NCBI RefSeq assembly: GCF_049059935.1 | Contig: NZ_JBMGQR010000025.1 | Span: forward strand, 1 to 53,082 | From: JAURVT01 sp049059935 | Lineage (GTDB): Bacteria > Actinomycetota > Actinomycetes > Propionibacteriales > Nocardioidaceae | DNA length: 53,082 bases | Reading direction: 5' to 3' | Shown: positions 31,155-39,474 of the stretch, in pieces | Position numbering within the stretch: the first letter of the stretch is position 1 | Layout of the letters: each line of letters begins with the position of its first letter | The notes under the pieces: model-generated | Seen by the model: the letters and a program-made list of their open reading frames with translations, nothing else | What the model was told of the DNA's origin: nothing | Database searches by the model: none | Position numbers and translations under genes: made by a program

Positions 31155-32480
31155 TCAGGGCAGTCGTGGCAGGGGCTCTGCGTCCAGCCAGCGCTCGAGC
31201 AGCCCGCGCAGCGGCTGCCCGGTGGACGCCTCGGCGTGCCGGACGAACGCCTCGGTCGTGACGGTGCCGTGACGGCGTCCGGCCACCCACGCGCGGAGCA
31301 TCGTGAAGAACGCGTCGTCGCCGACGGTGCGGCGGACGGCGTGCAGCGTCAGGGCGCCGCGCTTGTAGACGCGGTCGTCGAACATCAGCTCGGGCCCCGG
31401 GTCGCCGACCGTCACGTCCTGGTCGAGCTCGGCGAGCCGTCCCCAGTGCTCGAGCGCGTGGTCGTGAGCCGACGCGCCGCCCGACGCCTCGGACCACAGC
31501 CACTCGGCGTAGCAGGCGAAGCCCTCGTGCAGCCAGATCTGGTCCCACGTCGAGAGCGTGAGCGAGTTGCCGAACCACTGGTGCGCCAGCTCGTGCGCGA
31601 CGAGGCGCTCGAGGCCGCGGTGGCCGTCGAGGTGGTTGGCGCCGAAGATCGACAGGCCCTGCGCCTCGAGCGGGATCTCGAGGTCGTCGGCGGTGACCAC
31701 CACGGTGTACGACCCGAACGGGTACGGGCCGAAGTGCTCGGTGAACGTCTCGAGCATCGCCGGCTGACGGCCGAAGTCCTCGTCGTACGACGCGCGCAGC
31801 GCGGCGGGCAGGACGTGACGCTGCTCGACGCCGGCGGCGTACGACGTGTGGGTGGAGTAGCGGCCGATCTGCACGGTGGCCAGGTACGTGGCCATCGGCT
31901 CGGGCTGCTCGAACGACCACGTGGTGCTGCTCGCGCGGCGACGCGTGCCGGTGGGGGTGCCGTTGGCGACGACGGTGTAGCCCGACGCGACCGTGACCTC
32001 GAAGGTGTAGGAGGCCTTGTCGGACGGCCGGTCGTTGCACGGGAACCACGACGGCGCGCCGCTCGGCTGCGCGGCGACGATCGCGCCGTCGGCGAGCTCC
32101 TCCCAGCCCACCGTGCCCCAGCGGCTGCGGACGGGCGCGGGCTTGCCTCCGTAGACGACGACGACCTCGAAGGTGGTGCCGGCCGGGATCTGCTTGCCGA
32201 GCTTGACGTGCAGCTTGCCGCGGACGTGCGAGAACCGGTCGACGCCGAACCGCTTGACGCTCACCTTGGACGCGCGCAGGCCCCGCAGGTCGAGGTCGAT
32301 CACGCTCAGGTCGTCGGCGGCCTCGGCGGTGATCGTCGCGCGGCCGTCGAGACGGTTGCCGTCGACGGCGTAGTCGAGCTCGAGGGCGTACGAGGCGACG
32401 TCGTACGACAGGTCGCCGTGCCCGGGCACGTACTCGTCGGCCTCGGTGGGGGAGACGATGCTGGAGACGAGGTCCTTCAC
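31155..32480 (-). CDS. M1 family zinc metallopeptidase
   Basis: This 441-aa protein carries HELAHQW at residues 296-302 and the downstream ligand Glu319 in WLHEGFA, the HEXXHX18E zinc site of M1 peptidases. The region LEAQGLSIFG stands where GAMEN-type exopeptidase motifs usually lie, so specificity may differ. Only the N-terminal saddle and catalytic domains are present; the C-terminal helical domain of large aminopeptidases is missing. No signal peptide is seen. The GTG start overlaps the stop of the Pls-like synthetase by four bases. M1-type enzymes that degrade epsilon-polylysine are known beside related synthetases, so a polymer-hydrolysing role is the leading inference. Confidence 0.88.
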   Translation of the reverse strand: MKDLVSSIVSPTEADEYVPGHGDLSYDVASYALELDYAVDGNRLDGRATITAEAADDLSVIDLDLRGLRASKVSVKRFGVDRFSHVRGKLHVKLGKQIPAGTTFEVVVVYGGKPAPVRSRWGTVGWEELADGAIVAAQPSGAPSWFPCNDRPSDKASYTFEVTVASGYTVVANGTPTGTRRRASSTTWSFEQPEPMATYLATVQIGRYSTHTSYAAGVEQRHVLPAALRASYDEDFGRQPAMLETFTEHFGPYPFGSYTVVVTADDLEIPLEAQGLSIFGANHLDGHRGLERLVAHELAHQWFGNSLTLSTWDQIWLHEGFACYAEWLWSEASGGASAHDHALEHWGRLAELDQDVTVGDPGPELMFDDRVYKRGALTLHAVRRTVGDDAFFTMLRAWVAGRRHGTVTTEAFVRHAEASTGQPLRGLLERWLDAEPLPRLP

Positions 32481-35400
32481 GCGGACGCGTCCTCGGCCCA
32501 CGGGCCGATGGGGTTGCCCATCCAGCGGGTGCCGGCGGGGACGGCCTCGCCGCGCATCACCAGCGAGCCGGGACCGACGGTGGAGTCGCGGCCGAGCGCC
32601 GCGGCCGGCAGCACCACGCTGTTGGGGCCCAGCGTCGATCCGCGGGCCATCGTCACGCCGTCCATGGCCATCATCCGATCATGGAACAGGTGCGTCTGCA
32701 CCACGCACCCCTGGTTGACGCTGACGCCGTCCTCGAGGGTGATCAGGTCGGCCTCGGGGAGCCAGTAGGTCTCGCACCAGACGCCTCGTCCGACGGTCGC
32801 GCCGAGCGAGCGCAGCCAGAGGTTGAGCACGACACTGCCCTGGGCGGCCCGGGCGAACCACGTCGCGGCGACCACCTCGACGAACGTGTCGGCGAGCTCG
32901 TTGCGCCAGACGAACGAGCTCCACAGCGGGTGCTCGCCGGCGCGGAACCGGCCCACCAGCACCCACTTGGCCGCGGTGGCGACGATCCCCGCGACGGCGC
33001 CCGCCGCCATGAGCACGAGCCCGCCGAGCAGGGCGGCTCCGAGGTGACCGAGCGCGTCGACGAGCAGCTGCAGCGAGGTGACGACGCCGAGCGCGATGGC
33101 CAGGGTGACGACGACCGGCACGACCCGGCAGAGCTCGACGGCGGCGCGCGCGACCTTCAGCCGCGTCGCGGGGTGGTAGGTGAGGCTCTGGTCGCCGGAC
33201 GACGCGGTCCGCCGCAGCTGCACCGGCGGGCTGCCGAGCCACGACGTGCCGGCCTTGGCGTCGCTGCGCCGCGGCGCGGCCGAGAGCACGGCGACCAGGC
33301 CCTGCTTGGGCACCTTGCGGCCGGGTGCCGTCATGCCGGAGTTGCCGACGAACGCGCGCTTGCCGATCTTGGCGCGCTCGACGCGCAGCCAGCCGCCGCC
33401 CAGCTCGTATGACCCGATCATCGTGTCGTCGGCCAGGAACGCGCCGTCGTTGACGGTGGTGAGCGACGGGATCATCAGCACCGTGGAGGCCTCGACGTCG
33501 CTGCCGATCCGGGCGCCGAGCGCACGGAGCCACAGGGGCGTCAGGGCGCTGGAGTACAGCGGGAACAGCCACGTGCGGGCCTCGTCGAGCACCCGCACCG
33601 TCGCCCAGGCCTGCCAGGCCTGACGGGAGTGGACGGGGTGGTGCCCGCCCTGCAGCCCGAGTCCGAGCAGCCGGACGACCACCAGCACCAGGAGCGCGTA
33701 GGCGACCAGCGCCAGGACCGTCGCGAGCGGGAGGCGGACGAGCGCGGCGACCGCGGCGTCCGACGTCGACGCCGCGTCGGCGACGGGCCCGAGCAGCACG
33801 AGGCCGCCCACGGCCAGCGCGAGCACGGGCAGCAGCGCGAGGCCGATCGCCGTCGCGCCGTACGCGACCAGCCAGCGCCGGAACAGCGGCGGGCGCTCCT
33901 CGGACCAGGGCCCGCGGGCCTTGGCCACGCGCCCGGCCGGGGCGCCCGACCAGTACTCGCCGGACGGTGCGCGGTCGACGAGCGTCGACCCGGCGCCGAG
34001 CTCGCCGTCGTCGCCCACGCGTGCACCGGCGACGACGGCGCTGCGCGCACCGACCCGGGCGCGGGCGCCCACCTCCACGCGTCCGAGGTGCAGCCGGTCG
34101 CCGTCCAGCCAGTGCCCGCTGAGGTCGACCTCGGGCTCGACGGACGCGCCGTCGCCCACCGTCAGCAGGCCGGTGACGGGCGGCAGCGCGTGCAGGTCGA
34201 CGTCGCGGCCGACGCTCGCCCCGAGGGCCCGCGCGTAGAAGGTCATCCAGGCGGCACCCGCGAGGTTCGCCGCCCCCATCTCGTCGGCGAGCCGCTCGGC
34301 GGCCCAGAGCCTCAGGTGCACCGCGCCGCCACGCGGGTACGTGCCCGGCTCGACGCCGACGAGCAGCAGACGCGCGCCGGCCGCGGTGACCACGAGTCGT
34401 CCCACCGGGCTGATGAGCACGATCCACCCGACCAGCACCCACCACCACGAGACGGTGGGCGCCCACGCGGCGTCGAGCGGACCGGCGAGGACGTTGCCCG
34501 CCGCTGCCCCCCAGACCAGCCAGCGCAGCGCAGCGATCGTGCGCAGCGGCACGGCGAGGAGCACCTGCGCGACCTGCGCCCGGCGCGGCGTCGGACGGAC
34601 GGCCTGCTCGCGCAGCACCGTCGAGCCGGTCAGGGAGTCGAGGAAGTCCGCGAGCCCGCCCACCGTCGGGTGGTCGTAGACGTCGCCGATGGTGACCTCG
34701 GGGTGGTCCTGGCGCAGCCGCGCCACCACCTGTGCGGCGGCGAGGCTGCCGCCGCCGAGGTCGAAGAAGTCGTCGTCCGGACGACGCGCGACAGCGCCGA
34801 CCACGTCCGTCCACAGTGCGGCGACGGCGCCCTGCGTGCCGGGCAGCGTGGTCGCGTCGTCGTCGGACGCGACGTCGGTGAGCGGCCAGGGGAGCGCGTC
34901 GCGGTCGATCTTGCCCGACGTGCGCGTCGGCAGGGTGTCGACGACGGCCAGCCGCGGCACGAGCGCGGCGGGCATGACCTCGCGCAGCCCCTGCATGGCG
35001 GCGGCGCGGTCGAGCTCGACGCCGTCGGACATCGCCAGGTAGCCCACGAGCACCTGGCCGCCGGCGGCGGTGGTGCGCACCGCGACGGCGGCCGCGTTGA
35101 CGCCGGGGATGCGCTGCAGCGCGGCGTCGACCTCGCCGAGCTCGATCCGGCGCCCGCCGACCTTCACCTGGTCGTCGGCGCGGCCGCCGAAGACCAGGCC
35201 CTCGCCGTCGAAGCGCACGAGGTCGCCGCTGCGGTAGGCGCGGTCCCAGCCGAGCGTCGGCGCGGGGGCGTACTTCTCGGCGTCCTTGGCGGGGTCGAGG
35301 TAGCGGGCCAGCCCGACGCCGCCGATGACGAGCTGTCCGGTCTCGCCCGGCTCGACGGGCTGCATGTCGGCGTCGACGACGGCGAGGTCCCAGCCGTCCA

Positions 35401-36373
35401 GGGGCAGGCCGATGCGCACCGGCTCGTCGGGCGCGAGCTGCGCACCGCAGGCGACGACGGTGGCCTCGGTGGGCCCGTAGGTGTTCCAGACCTCGCGGCC
35501 GGGACGGGCCAGGCGGGCGCCGATCTCGGGCGGGCACGCCTCGCCGCCGAGGATCAGCAGCCGGACGTCCTCCAGCGCCTCGGCGGGCCAGAGCAGCGCG
35601 AGGGTGGGCACGGTCGAGACCACGGTGATGCCGTTGGCGACGAGCCACGGGCCGAGGTCCATGCCGCTGCGCACCAGCGAGCGGGGCGCTGGCACCAGGC
35701 ACGCGCCGTGCCCCCAGGCCAGCCACATCTCCTCGCAGGACGCGTCGAACGCGACCGACAGGCCGGCCATCACGCGGTCGCCGGGGCCGAGCGGCTCGTC
35801 CTGGAGGAACATCCGCGACTCGGCGTCGACGAACGCCGCGGCCGACCGGTGCGTGACGGCGACGCCCTTGGGGGTGCCCGTCGAGCCCGACGTGAAGATG
35901 ATCCAGGCGTCGTCGGTGACGTCGGGCCCCTCGACGTCCACGGGCTCGCGGTCGGTGCCGACGGTCTCGATCGTGAGCCCGTCGCGCACGACGGCGCGCA
36001 CGCCGGCCTCGCCGAGCACCAGGCGTGCTCGCTCCTCGGGGTCGTCGACGTCGACCGGGACGTACGCCGCGCCGGCGCGCAGCACACCGACGATCGCGAC
36101 GTAGAGGTCGGTCGAGCCCGAGCGGATCCGGACGCCCACGCGGTCGCCGCGTCCGACGCCCGCCTCGGCGAGCTCGGCGGCCAGCGCGTCGGCGGCCTCG
36201 ACCAGCTCGGCGTACGTCAGCTGCTCGGCGCCGTTGTCGAGCGCCGGGGAGTCCGGCACCTGGTCGACCACCGCGTCGAGCACGTCCACCAGGGTGCGGG
36301 GCGCGGGGGCGTCAGCTGCACGCAGCAGGGACGTGCGGTCGTCGATGGGAGGCTCCTCGGGGCGCAGGCACAC
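32477..36373 (-). CDS. Pls/PosA family single-module membrane NRPS
   Basis: This 1298-aa protein starts with an adenylation domain (about residues 25-505: IIFTSGSTGTPKGVAVTH, NTYGPTEATVV, YRSGDLVRFDGEG, SGKIDRDAL), then a carrier domain with FFDLGGGSLAAAQ near 542. Six transmembrane segments follow (about 605-630, 640-657, 838-864, 880-905, 1083-1103, 1110-1133), and between and after them are three hexapeptide-rich domains. This is the epsilon-poly-L-lysine synthetase (Pls) plan and length. The ten A-domain pocket residues read, by alignment with GrsA, D-A-E-S-I-G-T-V-V-K, a pattern like lysine-type codes; Glu at position three suits a basic side chain. There is no classical condensation or thioesterase domain. 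The first in-frame start is GTG at 36373, without a good Shine-Dalgarno. Confidence 0.88.
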   Translation of the reverse strand: MCLRPEEPPIDDRTSLLRAADAPAPRTLVDVLDAVVDQVPDSPALDNGAEQLTYAELVEAADALAAELAEAGVGRGDRVGVRIRSGSTDLYVAIVGVLRAGAAYVPVDVDDPEERARLVLGEAGVRAVVRDGLTIETVGTDREPVDVEGPDVTDDAWIIFTSGSTGTPKGVAVTHRSAAAFVDAESRMFLQDEPLGPGDRVMAGLSVAFDASCEEMWLAWGHGACLVPAPRSLVRSGMDLGPWLVANGITVVSTVPTLALLWPAEALEDVRLLILGGEACPPEIGARLARPGREVWNTYGPTEATVVACGAQLAPDEPVRIGLPLDGWDLAVVDADMQPVEPGETGQLVIGGVGLARYLDPAKDAEKYAPAPTLGWDRAYRSGDLVRFDGEGLVFGGRADDQVKVGGRRIELGEVDAALQRIPGVNAAAVAVRTTAAGGQVLVGYLAMSDGVELDRAAAMQGLREVMPAALVPRLAVVDTLPTRTSGKIDRDALPWPLTDVASDDDATTLPGTQGAVAALWTDVVGAVARRPDDDFFDLGGGSLAAAQVVARLRQDHPEVTIGDVYDHPTVGGLADFLDSLTGSTVLREQAVRPTPRRAQVAQVLLAVPLRTIAALRWLVWGAAAGNVLAGPLDAAWAPTVSWWWVLVGWIVLISPVGRLVVTAAGARLLLVGVEPGTYPRGGAVHLRLWAAERLADEMGAANLAGAAWMTFYARALGASVGRDVDLHALPPVTGLLTVGDGASVEPEVDLSGHWLDGDRLHLGRVEVGARARVGARSAVVAGARVGDDGELGAGSTLVDRAPSGEYWSGAPAGRVAKARGPWSEERPPLFRRWLVAYGATAIGLALLPVLALAVGGLVLLGPVADAASTSDAAVAALVRLPLATVLALVAYALLVLVVVRLLGLGLQGGHHPVHSRQAWQAWATVRVLDEARTWLFPLYSSALTPLWLRALGARIGSDVEASTVLMIPSLTTVNDGAFLADDTMIGSYELGGGWLRVERAKIGKRAFVGNSGMTAPGRKVPKQGLVAVLSAAPRRSDAKAGTSWLGSPPVQLRRTASSGDQSLTYHPATRLKVARAAVELCRVVPVVVTLAIALGVVTSLQLLVDALGHLGAALLGGLVLMAAGAVAGIVATAAKWVLVGRFRAGEHPLWSSFVWRNELADTFVEVVAATWFARAAQGSVVLNLWLRSLGATVGRGVWCETYWLPEADLITLEDGVSVNQGCVVQTHLFHDRMMAMDGVTMARGSTLGPNSVVLPAAALGRDSTVGPGSLVMRGEAVPAGTRWMGNPIGPWAEDASA

Positions 36374-36448
36374 AGGACGAGCCCATCATCGACGACCACG
36401 GTGGCCCGCCGGCGAACCCCAGGTGAACCGTCCGCCCCAGCTCCCGGT

Positions 36449-37672
36449 TCAGAGGCGGCCGGCGGCCTCGGTGAGGTCGCGGAGGCGGGCGGCGAGATCG
36501 GGCGTGAGCGCACCGGGCTCCATCCGCCAGGCCCAGCCGCCCTCGGTGCCGGGGGCGTTCATCCGGGCCTCCGAGCCCAGGCCCAGGACGTCCTGCGCCT
36601 GCATCATCGCCAGGTCGCAGCGGGCCGCGAGGGCCAGCTCGATCATCGCCCAGGACGGCTCGACGTCGGCGTCGGCTCGCACGCCCGCGGCCGCGAACGC
36701 CTTCTTGGCGAGCCGCCTGCGCGCGGGCTCGGCGTCGGCCCACCAGCCGCACACGGTGTCGTTGTCGTGGGTGCCGGTGTAGACCACCTGGTGCTCCAGC
36801 TGGTTGATCGGGTCGTGGGTGCCCGGCTCCTCGTCCTCGGGGTCGAACGCGAACTGCAGCACGGCCATGCCGGGGTAGCCGAGCTCGTCGCGCAGGTCGT
36901 GGACGGGCTGGTCGATGTCGCCGAGGTCCTCGGCCAGCACGGGCAGCTCGCCGAGCGCGGCGGTGGCGGCGTCGAAGAGCGCGCGACCGGGGCCGGGCTC
37001 CCACGCACCGCCCTTGGCGGTGGTGTCGCCGGCCGGCACGGCCCAGTAGGCGACGAACCCGCGGAAGTGGTCGAGGCGCACGAGGTCGAACAGCGCGAAC
37101 GTGCGACGCATCCGCTCGACCCACCAGCGGTAGTCGTCGGCCGCCACGGCGTCCCAGTCGTACAGCGGGTTGCCCCAGAGCTGGCCGTCGGCGGTGTACG
37201 CGTCGGGAGGCACGCCCGCGACGGCGTCGTCGCGGAAGTAGCCGGGCCACGCGCGCTCGTCCGCGCCGTCGGGGGCGACGTAGACGGGCACGTCGCCCAT
37301 CAGACGGACGCCGCGCGCCTGCGCGTAGTCGCGCAGCGCGCCCCACTCGCGGTCGAAGCGCACCTGGTCGGCGAGGTCGCCGCCGAAGTCCTCCCACGAG
37401 GCCACCCAGTACGACTCGCGCTCGCGGAACGCGGCGAGGTCGTCGTCGCTGACGGGTGCGTCCGGGTGCTCGAGCAGCGCCGGCGACGCGGCGAACGCCG
37501 ACGGCGACTTGTACGGCGAGTGGTGCTCGTCGGGCACCGACACCGGGAGCACCTGCCAGACGCTCTGCCCGGCGTCGGCGAGCCAGTCGACGAAGGCGCG
37601 GGCGGAGTCGCCCAGGCGTCCGTCGGGCAACGAGGTGACGTGGAGCTGGACGCCGCTGGCGTGGGGAAGCAT
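36449..37672 (-). CDS. malQ: 4-alpha-glucanotransferase (GH77)
   Basis: This protein of about 407 aa transfers glucan chains between maltodextrins. GH77 signatures are SGVQLHVTSLP at the N-terminus, WQVLPV, SPYKSPSAFAASPALL, the nucleophile region LVRLDHFRGFVAYW, the acid/base region PVLAEDLGDI and the third Asp in GTHDNDTVCGWW. It is a short MalQ; about 500 residues is usual for the plant/bacterial short form. The ATG at 37672 is used; GTG starts at 37675 and 37681 are possible, with GGAAGG lying just upstream. GCTTGCA motifs upstream suggest control by a MalR-type repressor. Confidence 0.9.
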   Translation of the reverse strand: MLPHASGVQLHVTSLPDGRLGDSARAFVDWLADAGQSVWQVLPVSVPDEHHSPYKSPSAFAASPALLEHPDAPVSDDDLAAFRERESYWVASWEDFGGDLADQVRFDREWGALRDYAQARGVRLMGDVPVYVAPDGADERAWPGYFRDDAVAGVPPDAYTADGQLWGNPLYDWDAVAADDYRWWVERMRRTFALFDLVRLDHFRGFVAYWAVPAGDTTAKGGAWEPGPGRALFDAATAALGELPVLAEDLGDIDQPVHDLRDELGYPGMAVLQFAFDPEDEEPGTHDPINQLEHQVVYTGTHDNDTVCGWWADAEPARRRLAKKAFAAAGVRADADVEPSWAMIELALAARCDLAMMQAQDVLGLGSEARMNAPGTEGGWAWRMEPGALTPDLAARLRDLTEAAGRL

Positions 37673-37719
37673 CACGGCCACAGCCTTCCACGTCCGGACC
37701 GGTCACGGCACGGGGACGT

Positions 37720-37883
37720 GCTTGCAGGACGCCAGGTGGGGGCCGTCGGCCCTGGCACGAGTCCGGGACGGGTCCACGCGCGTGACGGAGGTTACCGGGC
37801 GGTAAACGCCGAGATACCGGGGTGACGGACGTCTCGTCCGCCAGCCCCGATCTGCGCTTGCATTTGCAAGCAGGCCTGCAAGC
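37720..37883. promoter_or_regulatory. cluster of GCTTGCA motifs (MalR-like operators)
   Basis: GCTTGCA occurs at 37720-37726, and GCTTGCATTTGCAAGC (37856-37871) is a perfect dyad with a 2-base centre; TGCAAGC recurs at 37877-37883. Streptomyces MalR/Reg1-type LacI repressors recognise CTTGCAG/TTGCAAG-type repeats in maltose and amylase promoters. The cluster fills the 303-base gap between malQ and the divergent HBHA-like gene; nothing else was recognised in it. Confidence 0.5.
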
Positions 37884-37984
37884 ATGGAGGGGTGGGAGCG
37901 AGGCAGGCACCACCGCACCACCGCCCCTCCCACGCACAGCACGGCGTCCCCGAGGCGTCGGACACTCGACCCGAAGGACTCACC

Positions 37985-38647
37985 ATGGCTCCCAAGCTCT
38001 CCGATCCCACCACCCCGATCTACGCCGTCGTCGGCGCCACCGACGCGGTCGTGGCGCACCTGCGCTCGGTCGTCCCCACGCAGAAGGACGTCGACGCGGC
38101 CGTGGCCGACGTCAAGGCCGTCCCCGAGCAGGTCAAGGGGCTGCCCGAGCAGCTCAAGGCCCTCCCCGAGCAGGCCCAGGCCCTCGCCAACGAGATCCTG
38201 TCCGAGGCCGTCGGCGCCTACGTCGGTCTGGCCGAGCGCGGCGAGGACCTCGTCGGACGCATCCGTGGCCAGGAGTCGAGCCAGGACCTGAAGAAGAAGG
38301 TCGCCAACGCCGAGCGCTCGGCCAAGGCCACCAAGACCACCGCCACGAAGGCCGCCAAGCGCACCGAGACGGCCACCAAGCGCGCCGCCACCACCGCGAA
38401 GAACGCCTCCGACCAGGCCGCCGAGCGCACCAACGCCGCCGTCAAGGAGGCCGCGACCACGGCCAAGGAGGCCTCGGACGAGGCCGCCGCGCGCACCAAC
38501 AGCGCCGCCAAGGGTGCCGCCACCACCGCCAAGAAGGCGACCAAGCAGACCCGCACGGCCGCCAAGCGCACCAACACCTCCACCAAGAAGGCCGCCGAGG
38601 CCGCGGTCGAGGCCGCCGGCGACGCCGCCGAGAAGGTCGGCAGCTGA
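37985..38647 (+). CDS. heparin-binding hemagglutinin-like coiled-coil protein
   Basis: This 220-aa protein has an HBHA-like plan. The N-terminal 100 residues (PTTPIYAVVGATDAVVAHLR, then helices with VKGLPEQLKALPEQAQALAN) form an amphipathic coiled coil. The C-terminal 115 residues are Lys/Ala/Thr-rich, with many KKAA, TTAKKA and KRTNTSTKKAAEA blocks resembling the heparin-binding tail of mycobacterial HBHA and also histone H1-like proteins. It could bind polyanions at the cell surface or DNA. No signal peptide is seen. The ATG at 37985 has GAAGGA 6 bases upstream, and a strong terminator follows. Confidence 0.75.
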   Translation: MAPKLSDPTTPIYAVVGATDAVVAHLRSVVPTQKDVDAAVADVKAVPEQVKGLPEQLKALPEQAQALANEILSEAVGAYVGLAERGEDLVGRIRGQESSQDLKKKVANAERSAKATKTTATKAAKRTETATKRAATTAKNASDQAAERTNAAVKEAATTAKEASDEAAARTNSAAKGAATTAKKATKQTRTAAKRTNTSTKKAAEAAVEAAGDAAEKVGS

Positions 38648-38667
38648 CACCTGGCACACCGCACCAC

Positions 38668-38706
38668 GACGGGCCCGGCACTCCCCCAGGGGGTGCCGGG
38701 CCCGTC
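38668..38706 (+). terminator. strong hairpin terminator
   Basis: GACGGGCCCGGCAC is perfectly inverted as GTGCCGGGCCCGTC, extended by four further C-G pairs and a two-base loop. It follows the HBHA-like gene and ends 5 bases before the -10 of the next gene. Confidence 0.75.
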
Positions 38707-38723
38707 TGCGTAGCCTGACGTCC

Positions 38724-39395
38724 ATGGACGAGCTCGACCACGCGTTCTGGCACGGGCTCGACGGGCACGGACGCCGGCTGTCCGTCGGCGACGACCTCGC
38801 CCGGCGCTACCGGCCGGACGTCAACGTCTTCGCGGCGACGCGTCCGGGCTCGGGCGCCGACGGGTGGGCGTCGCTGGCCGCTCTGCTCGGACCCGGGGGC
38901 ACGGCCCTGGTGTCGGCCCGTCCGCTCGACCTGCCGGACGACTGGGAGCGGCTGCAGGCGGTGCCGGGCGTGCAGCTGGTGGCCTCCTCGCCGGTCGGGC
39001 AGCCCGACGACGAGGTGCGGCCGCTCGGCGACGCCGACGTCCCCGCGATGCTCGAGCTGACCGCGGCGACGCGCCCCGGCCCGTTCCTGCCGCGCACGCA
39101 CGAGCTGGGCGGCTACGTCGGCCTGCACCACGACGGCCGGCTCGTCGCGATGGCCGGCGAGCGGTCACGCTGGGCCGGCTTCGGCGAGATCAGCGCCGTC
39201 TGCACCGACGCCGCCCACCGGGGACGCGGGCTCTCCTCGCGCCTGGTGCGCCACGTCGCCGCCGGCATCGAGGCGCGCGGCGACGTCGCCTTCCTGCACA
39301 CCTCGGCCGACAACCCGGCACGGTCGGTCTACGAGCGTCTCGGCTTCGTGCTCCGCTCGAGCCCGCAGTTCGTGCTCGTCCGCGCGCCGGGCTGA
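38724..39395 (+). CDS. GNAT family N-acetyltransferase (FR47-like)
   Basis: This 223-aa protein has a variable N-terminal half and a C-terminal GNAT domain. The acetyl-CoA binding motif is VCTDAAHRGRGLSSRLVRHVAAG (R-G-x-G-L/A), preceded by beta strands with LVAMAGERSRWAGFGEISAV and followed by FLHTSADNPARSVYERLGF. This is the FR47-like layout. The substrate is unknown. TAGCCT ends 7 bases before the ATG, suggesting a leaderless transcript. Confidence 0.88.
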   Translation: MDELDHAFWHGLDGHGRRLSVGDDLARRYRPDVNVFAATRPGSGADGWASLAALLGPGGTALVSARPLDLPDDWERLQAVPGVQLVASSPVGQPDDEVRPLGDADVPAMLELTAATRPGPFLPRTHELGGYVGLHHDGRLVAMAGERSRWAGFGEISAVCTDAAHRGRGLSSRLVRHVAAGIEARGDVAFLHTSADNPARSVYERLGFVLRSSPQFVLVRAPG

Positions 39396-39398
39396 GAC

Positions 39399-39444
39399 GC
39401 ACGACGGGCCCGCCCGAGCAGGTGCTCGGACGGGCCCCTCGTGC
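39399..39444. terminator. bidirectional terminator between convergent genes
   Basis: GCACGA, GGGCCCG and CCGAGCA pair in order with TGCTCGG, CGGGCCC and TCGTGC around a GG loop, 20 base pairs in total with single-base mismatches. It serves the acetyltransferase gene on the plus strand and the osmoprotectant binding protein gene on the minus strand. Confidence 0.8.
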
Positions 39445-39474
39445 CTTCACCGACTACTGGGATGCCGGGGTGTC

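Noticed and set aside
36350..36362. ATC preceded by GAGGAG as a possible non-standard start of the synthetase
   Set aside because: ATC starts are very rare. The in-frame GTG at 36373 is the conservative choice, although it lacks a good ribosome binding site.
37808..37820. CGCCGAGATACC, a possible Family B half-arm
   Set aside because: Eleven bases match the Family B arm start, but there is no inverted partner or loop nearby, so chance is likely.
33629..37825. A 1398-codon open frame on the plus strand
   Set aside because: It lies antisense to the Pls-like synthetase and malQ. The translation is low-complexity Arg/Gly/Val/His-rich, with no domain, as expected for an antisense frame in GC-rich DNA.
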